Shown here piece after piece: positions 14,337 through 18,398 of a DNA stretch of 18,398 nucleotides (the first letter of the stretch is position 1; each line of letters begins with the position of its first letter). The position numbers and the translations under genes are program-made. The notes below the pieces were generated by a model. The model was not told the DNA's origin. It searched no databases and saw only the letters and a list, made by a program, of their open reading frames with translations. Location of the stretch: contig DATGWV010000440.1 in NCBI GenBank assembly GCA_035299305.1, positions 1 to 18,398 of the forward strand, given 5' to 3'. Source of the stretch: BJHL01 sp035299305. Lineage in GTDB: Bacteria; Planctomycetota; Phycisphaerae; Phycisphaerales; UBA1924.

Positions 14337-15644
14337 ATGTACTCCGCGGACAGAGGTACCATCACGTTGAACTGCGTGCGGGGCGTGGAGATTCGTGTGC
14401 GGCGTGGCGTGCGAGATGGTTCCGACAGCCAAGTGCGTTGCGAAACTTTGCACACGCGAGTGCCGCAGGTTGTGCAAGGGCTCGTCAAGTGGTTTCGCGC
14501 CGTCAAGCGCGACTTGCCGTGGCGCGAAGTCGAACCGCGGACCGGCAAGCGCAATCCATACTTCAGCCTCGTCAGCGAACTGATGCTGCAGCAGACGCAG
14601 GTCTCGCGGGTGCTCGAGAAGTTTGGCCCATTCGTCGCTCGCTTTCCGACTGTGCGCGATTTGGCCGCCGCGAGCGAGGATGACGTGCTGAGCGCGTGGA
14701 CTGGCCTGGGTTACTACCGCCGCGCACGACTGCTGCACGCCGCGGCGAGGACAATCGTGGAACGACACGACGGCGTCGTGCCAAGCACTGTGGAAGAGCT
14801 GATGGCGCTGCCGGGCTTGGGCCGGTACACCGCTGGCGCAATCGCGTCAATTGCATTCGAGCAACAAGCTCCGCTCGTGGACACCAACGTCTCGCGCGTC
14901 CTGCTGCGCGTGGGCGGCGTGGCCCTCGCGAGTGACGACAAGCGCGCAACGGCGTGGGTGTGGGAGCAAGCCGAAGAGCTCGCGCGCGAAGCCCACGCAC
15001 GCGGCGTCGTGGGGCCATGCAACGAAGCGCTGATGGAACTGGGCGCACTCGTGTGTACCAGCGAACAGCCCAAGTGTCTCATGTGCCCGCTGCGCGACAT
15101 CTGCCGCGCTCGCGAGCAAGGCAAGCAGCATGAGATACCTCTGCCCAAGCAGCAGGCAGCGCGCAAGCCGATCGCGCACACGGTGGTCGTACTCAGCGTG
15201 GGCGACGGCATACTGATGGAACGTCGCGCGAGCGACAAGGCGAGCGGCCTGTGGGCGGGCCTTTGGCAAGCACTGACAGTCGAAAGCCTGCAGCCACTGA
15301 GCGAGAGCAAAGTGCGCGAGGCGTTGGGCATCGCCAAGAACGTCAAGCTCGCGCAGCGCGAGGAGTTTGTCTTCCAGACAACCCACCGCGACGTTACGTT
15401 CCGCGTGTTTGTGGGCAATGCCCGCCAAACCGACGTCGCCACCAGCGTGACCAACATCCGCAGCGTGGTGAGCCGCGAAGAGCTAGCATCGCTGGGCATG
15501 TCAAGCCCGATGCGGCGGATTCTGATCGATACAAGTCCACGAGACACAACGCAACGCGCGAATTCGACGCGAGCAAAGGTCGGACAGCACAAAGTCACGA
15601 ACACGAAGAAGAAGACGACGAAAGCAAGAGCGAGAGGCACCTGA
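14337..15644 (+). CDS. mutY: A/G-specific adenine DNA glycosylase
   Basis: 435-aa base-excision repair enzyme that removes adenine mispaired with 8-oxoguanine. HhH-GPD core: LPWRE, SELMLQQTQV with catalytic Glu at about 81, GLGYYRRARLLHAAA, the helix-hairpin-helix LPGLGRYTAGAIASIAF, and VDTNVSRVLLR with catalytic Asp at about 182. A [4Fe-4S] loop C-x6-C-x2-C-x5-C is complete (C240, C247, C250, C256). A NUDIX-like 8-oxoG-recognition domain follows (AHTVVVLSVGDGILMERR to about 400), then a Lys/Arg/Thr-rich tail. Start uncertain: the GTG at 14298 lies inside a terminator stem, so the first ATG (14337) is given, but GGAG is only one base upstream of it. The roughly 40 residues before RVPQVVQGLVKWF are unconserved, so the true start may be a later GTG. 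Confidence 0.88.
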   Translation: MYSADRGTITLNCVRGVEIRVRRGVRDGSDSQVRCETLHTRVPQVVQGLVKWFRAVKRDLPWREVEPRTGKRNPYFSLVSELMLQQTQVSRVLEKFGPFVARFPTVRDLAAASEDDVLSAWTGLGYYRRARLLHAAARTIVERHDGVVPSTVEELMALPGLGRYTAGAIASIAFEQQAPLVDTNVSRVLLRVGGVALASDDKRATAWVWEQAEELAREAHARGVVGPCNEALMELGALVCTSEQPKCLMCPLRDICRAREQGKQHEIPLPKQQAARKPIAHTVVVLSVGDGILMERRASDKASGLWAGLWQALTVESLQPLSESKVREALGIAKNVKLAQREEFVFQTTHRDVTFRVFVGNARQTDVATSVTNIRSVVSREELASLGMSSPMRRILIDTSPRDTTQRANSTRAKVGQHKVTNTKKKTTKARARGT

Positions 15645-15734
15645 AGCGACGCCGTCGCGAATACAAGTAGATACGACGGACAAATCAGACACCCATGCCT
15701 CCGCAGTATACGTGGGGCACACAAAAGAAAGACT

Positions 15735-15755
15735 TTCCCGCACAGCACGCGGGGA
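15735..15755 (+). promoter_or_regulatory. Hairpin overlapping the permease ribosome-binding site
   Basis: TTCCCGC (15735-15741) can pair with GCGGGGA (15749-15755; one G-U) around a 7-nt loop. GGGGA in its right arm is the only Shine-Dalgarno-like sequence before the permease ATG, 9 nt downstream. Possible translational sequestration; no T-run follows. Confidence 0.3.
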
Positions 15756-15764
15756 CACCACCAG

Positions 15765-16895
15765 ATGTTTCGAATCGCGCTGCGTATGTTGTTCGGCGAT
15801 CGCACCAAGTACATCACGCTGGTGCTGGGTTTGGCGTTCGCCGCGCTGCTGATGAATCAGCAAGGCGCAATCTTTCTGGGCTTGCTTCGCCTCTCCACTG
15901 GTCCGCTGCAAAACGTGACGCAGAACGACTTGTGGGTGACCGATCCCGACACGCCGTGGATTGCAGAGTTCCGCGCGCTGGGAGATCAGAAGCTCGCGCG
16001 CGTGCGCAGCGTGCCGGGCGTCGCGTGGGCCGAGCCGTTCTTCAACGGCATCGCCGTTTGTGAGCTTGCATCGGGTACGTTCAAGCGCGTGCAGATCATC
16101 GGCATCTCGCGCAGTACGCTCGCGGGCGGCCCGCCCGAGATGATCGAAGGCCGCATCGAAGACCTCTGGATGCCTGACGCGATCGTCGTCGAGCGCAAGA
16201 GTCTCGAGCGTCTGGGTGGCGCGAAGATGGGCGATGTGCTGAAGATCAACGACCGCCGCGCAGTCATTGTGGGCGTGTGCAAAGCCAAGCAAGGCTTTGA
16301 AGGCAACGCCGTTATCTACACAACTTTTGACAACGCGACGCGCTACACGCCCGTCGGTCGCGAGCGGATCAGCTACATCCTCGTGAAGGTGAAGGAAGGC
16401 GTCGAAATCGCAACGGTGAAGAACGCCATCAAAGCGCTGGGCGATGTCGAAGCCTTCACGAGCGACGAATTTCGCCTCAAGACCAAGTCGTTCATCATCG
16501 TCGCCACCGGCATCGGCATCAACTTCGCCGTGACGATCGTCCTCGGGCTCGTCGTTGGCCTCTTGCTCAGCGCGAGCATCTTCTATCAGTTCACCGTGGA
16601 AAATCTCCGCTACTTCGCCGTACTGAAAGCCATGGGCGCAACCACCGCGACCCTCACCGGCATGATTCTGCTACAGGCAGTCGTTGTCGGCGTGATCGGA
16701 TTTGGCATCGGTGGCGGCGTCGCCGGCATGTTCGCCATGGTGCTCAGCAAAGTCGAAAGCGAACTGCAAGCCGAGTTCCCCTGGTGGCTCTATTCAGGCA
16801 GCTTTGTGGCGACGATCATCACCATCGTGCTGGCGAGCCTGATCTCGGTGCGGCGCGTGATCGCGGTCTCGCCCGGGCAGGTGTTTGCGAGTTGA
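15765..16895 (+). CDS. ABC transporter permease, MacB/FtsX (DevC-like) type
   Basis: 376-aa inner-membrane protein with classic MacB/FtsX topology: TM1 at about 17-40 (YITLVLGLAFAALLM), a large periplasmic MacB_PCD-like domain at about 45-240 (VPGVAWAEPFFNGIAV, GGPPEMIEGRIEDLWMPDAIVVE, GDVLKINDRRAVIVGV), then three TM segments (about 245-275, 295-330, 345-365). The cytoplasmic loop YFAVLKAMGATTATLTGMIL is the family's ATPase coupling signature. The N-terminal MFRIALRMLFGDRTKY start is typical of DevC-like permeases. These work with an ATP-binding subunit and often a membrane-fusion protein to drive efflux or envelope lipid/protein transport by mechanotransmission. Neither partner is adjacent: mutY precedes it by 120 bp and a convergent DUF1801 gene follows. 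Partners may lie elsewhere. Confidence 0.85.
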   Translation: MFRIALRMLFGDRTKYITLVLGLAFAALLMNQQGAIFLGLLRLSTGPLQNVTQNDLWVTDPDTPWIAEFRALGDQKLARVRSVPGVAWAEPFFNGIAVCELASGTFKRVQIIGISRSTLAGGPPEMIEGRIEDLWMPDAIVVERKSLERLGGAKMGDVLKINDRRAVIVGVCKAKQGFEGNAVIYTTFDNATRYTPVGRERISYILVKVKEGVEIATVKNAIKALGDVEAFTSDEFRLKTKSFIIVATGIGINFAVTIVLGLVVGLLLSASIFYQFTVENLRYFAVLKAMGATTATLTGMILLQAVVVGVIGFGIGGGVAGMFAMVLSKVESELQAEFPWWLYSGSFVATIITIVLASLISVRRVIAVSPGQVFAS

Positions 16896-16966
16896 CAGCA
16901 ACCGAGCGGCAGTCGTTGCGACTCGATTGCGCGCGTTGTGACAGCGCTTCGCGGAAATCACACGAA

Positions 16967-17040
16967 GGTCGCACAGAGTGATGCAGTGGGGGCGCATCGG
17001 CGTCGCGCGAAGCAGCTCGGATTGCATGGTGCGTGCGACC
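16967..17040. other. Inverted repeat between convergent genes
   Basis: GGTCGCAC (16967-16974) and GTGCGACC (17033-17040) are perfectly complementary across 58 nt, with an inner ATGCA/TGCAT pair. This occupies most of the 160-bp gap between the convergent permease and DUF1801 genes. There is no T-tract; it could fold into a multi-stem 3' structure serving either transcript, or be chance in GC-rich DNA. Confidence 0.25.
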
Positions 17041-17055
17041 TCGCCGCGCGTCGGT

Positions 17056-17655
17056 TCACTTCTTGCCCGCAGCCTTGCGTACAGGCGTGCCAGCCTTCGC
17101 CGCAACCTTTTTCTTGGCAACAGGCTTTGTCGCCTTTGTCTTCGCGCTCGTCTTCTCAGCCTTCGCAGCTGGTTTCTTCACGCGATCTCCCAGCGCCGCC
17201 TCGTACCCCTCAATGAACCGCTTCGCTGGCACTTTCTTGATCGCCTCGCCGATCACATCGAGCGCGAGGTCATCAACCTTCGTGAACCGGATGCAGCTCT
17301 TGCCCATGTCCAGCTTCTTGCCCGTCTTCGCCCACGCATCGCGGAACCAATGGGCGTACTCCTTGTGCTCCGGATCATCCACGCACCCGCAGTACGGGCT
17401 CATCAGATACAGACTCATGTAATTCTTCTGACTCGCGATCGCCGCGAATGGCAGCGGCTGCTTCGGATCGCAGTGATATCCCGCCGGATACACGCTGTGC
17501 GGCACGCTGTAGCCGATCATGCCATACTGCATCGTTTCCTGATAGCTCTTGTCAAGATTCTTCAGAACAACCTTCCGCACCGCCTCAATCGCAGCGCGAC
17601 GATCAGCGGGCAGACTCGCAAGATACTCAGCAACGGTGGCGGCTTTGGATTGCAT
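17056..17655 (-). CDS. DUF1801 (YdhG-like) protein with histone-H1-like tail
   Basis: 199-aa cytoplasmic protein of unknown biochemical function. The ATG at 17655 gives MQSKAATVAEYLASLPADRR, the usual DUF1801 opening; an upstream GTG at 17688 would overlap the neighbouring gene and adds unconserved residues. Family pieces: ETMQYGMIGYSVP (about 40-53), PLPFAAIASQKNYMSLYLM (about 67-85), GKSCIRFTKVDDL (about 117-129). The fold is related to the YdhG/YyaP-like proteins; no enzyme activity is established to my knowledge. The last about 36 residues are almost entirely Lys, Ala, Thr and Pro (AKTKATKPVAKKKVAAKAG), resembling bacterial H1-like DNA-binding tails, so nucleic-acid contact is a possibility. 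There is no clear Shine-Dalgarno. It lies 23 bp behind the partial dockerin-tailed gene on the same strand. Confidence 0.8.
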   Translation of the reverse strand: MQSKAATVAEYLASLPADRRAAIEAVRKVVLKNLDKSYQETMQYGMIGYSVPHSVYPAGYHCDPKQPLPFAAIASQKNYMSLYLMSPYCGCVDDPEHKEYAHWFRDAWAKTGKKLDMGKSCIRFTKVDDLALDVIGEAIKKVPAKRFIEGYEAALGDRVKKPAAKAEKTSAKTKATKPVAKKKVAAKAGTPVRKAAGKK

Positions 17656-17678
17656 GCGTAAGAGTACGGGCGACTCGT

Positions 17679-17870
17679 TCAAGAACACTCCCCGCCCGCC
17701 AGCACGTTGAAGAAATCGATGACGTCCTGGTCCTCCGGAAACACCGTGTTGTTGTTGAAATCGATGTCATTGCAGGCGGGGCAATCTGCGCCGGCGAGGA
17801 CGTTGAAGAAGTCGATGACGTCCTGATCTTCGGGGAAAACGTCGTTGTTATTGAAATCGATGTCATCACA
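17679..17870 (-). repeat. Dockerin-like tail module, copy 5 (glycine-rich protein gene)
   Basis: Two-unit module as in the other copies (DDIDFNNNDVFPEDQD and NDIDFNNNTVFPEDQD), ending GGECS instead of stopping at Cys. It lies about 6 kb from the nearest other copy (copy 4) but its protein sequence is almost the same as copies 1-3. Confidence 0.85.
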
Positions 17871-18398
17871 CGTCGGCGTGCAGCCACTTGCCGTTCGAAC
17901 AACCACGCTCCCCGGCGCACCCTCCAGTGCGCCCGGGTTCGCCGTCCCGCCCGTGGCGACGAGCGCGATTGTCGAAGCGATGTTGCACGCTTCAACCGCG
18001 ATCCTGCCACCACCGCCTCCCCCTGAGCTGCCGTTGGTTGTTCGCTCGGTCGCACCTGTCGCGCGCATCGTGCCCACGCCGCTGATGCTGGTTGCACGCA
18101 CCCACACGCTGCCGCCCGCGCCGCCCGAGCTGTTGATCGGGGCGACGCCGCTCGCCGTGATTGCTCCATCGAGGATGAGCGAGCCGGCGATATCCAGTCG
18201 CACCACGCCGCCACCGATGCCGCCAGACGTGACGCCCGGATAGCCGCCGCCGCCTGAACCGAACGTGACGGGCTGATCCGCATCGCCATATGCAACTCCG
18301 CCGACGATGTTGGCGCAGTTGGAACGTCCGCCCGCGCCGCCGTGCCCGCCGCCTCCGCCACCGCAGCTTCCACCGCCCGACATCCCTGCGCCCGTGCC
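17679..18398 (-). CDS. Glycine-rich secreted-type protein with dockerin-like tail (5' end outside window)
   Basis: Partial gene: the frame is open to the window edge, with GTGAG encoded before the first in-window Met (18383), so the N-terminus and any signal peptide are missing. The visible 239 residues start with Gly/Ser/Cys-rich sequence (SGGGSCGGGGGGHGGAGG), then short repeated beta-strand units separated by glycine runs (GGGVVRLDIAGSLILDGAI, GGAGGSVWVRATSISGVGTM, GGGRIAVEACNI), the look of a right-handed beta-helix or adhesin-like surface protein. The final 63 residues are the dockerin-like tail, which here has one residue (Ser) after the terminal Cys. No enzyme motif is seen. An extracellular structural role is inferred. 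The DUF1801 gene follows 23 bp downstream. Confidence 0.78.
   Translation of the reverse strand, partial: GTGAGMSGGGSCGGGGGGHGGAGGRSNCANIVGGVAYGDADQPVTFGSGGGGYPGVTSGGIGGGVVRLDIAGSLILDGAITASGVAPINSSGGAGGSVWVRATSISGVGTMRATGATERTTNGSSGGGGGGRIAVEACNIASTIALVATGGTANPGALEGAPGSVVVRTASGCTPTCDDIDFNNNDVFPEDQDVIDFFNVLAGADCPACNDIDFNNNTVFPEDQDVIDFFNVLAGGECS

Noticed and set aside
14714..15817. 367-codon minus-strand open frame opposite mutY
   Set aside because: mutY on the plus strand has every catalytic and iron-sulphur motif; the antisense product shows no recognisable domain.
17656..17688. GTG at 17688 as the DUF1801 start
   Set aside because: It would overlap the 3' end of the neighbouring gene and adds an unconserved extension; the ATG at 17655 matches the usual family start.

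Overview
The window reads as a high-GC chromosome fragment from a planctomycete, most likely of the class Phycisphaerae. The basis is a set of secreted proteins that all end in the same Cys-bracketed double repeat (GC-type dockerin-like tail), a pattern I associate with Phycisphaerales, together with futalosine-pathway menaquinone synthesis (MqnD) and a PPi-type phosphofructokinase. The taxonomic call is an inference from gene content; there is no rRNA gene in the window. No tRNA, rRNA, CRISPR array, transposase or integrase was seen.

Layout. Left (1-2000, + strand): a GT4-like glycosyltransferase followed 22 bp later by a KdsC-type HAD phosphatase, probably the end of a surface-glycan operon. 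2079-4013 (-): a secreted tail-fibre-like protein. Divergent from it across a 327 bp spacer is a PilT/PilU-type twitching ATPase (4341-5501, +), ended by a clear intrinsic terminator. From 14083 down to 5585 comes an uninterrupted run of six minus-strand genes: a 902-residue secreted beta-propeller/Ig protein, PPi-type phosphofructokinase, a secreted esterase, a secreted propeller-like protein, a secreted LamG lectin-like protein and mqnD. All four secreted proteins of this run end in the dockerin-like tail. Right (14084-16895, +): a region with a strong terminator but no gene upstream of it, then mutY and an FtsX/MacB-type ABC permease. Right end (-): a DUF1801 protein with a histone-like Lys/Ala tail, and a glycine-rich secreted protein cut by the window edge that carries the fifth dockerin-like tail.

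How it fits together. The five tailed proteins look like a co-exported set sharing a portable C-terminal module (C-x28-C-x2-C-x28-C, two EF-hand-like loops). They are scattered among housekeeping genes (mqnD, pfk, mutY) rather than forming a pathway operon. No cohesin or sortase candidate is visible here, so the receptor or anchoring machinery must be elsewhere.

The most notable observation is a relic of the first ~25 codons of mqnD, with its upstream spacer and stem-loop, lying directly behind the esterase gene. The real mqnD lies behind the LamG gene about 2 kb away. Tail and flank were evidently duplicated together, which suggests that recombination between dockerin-like tails moves these genes around.
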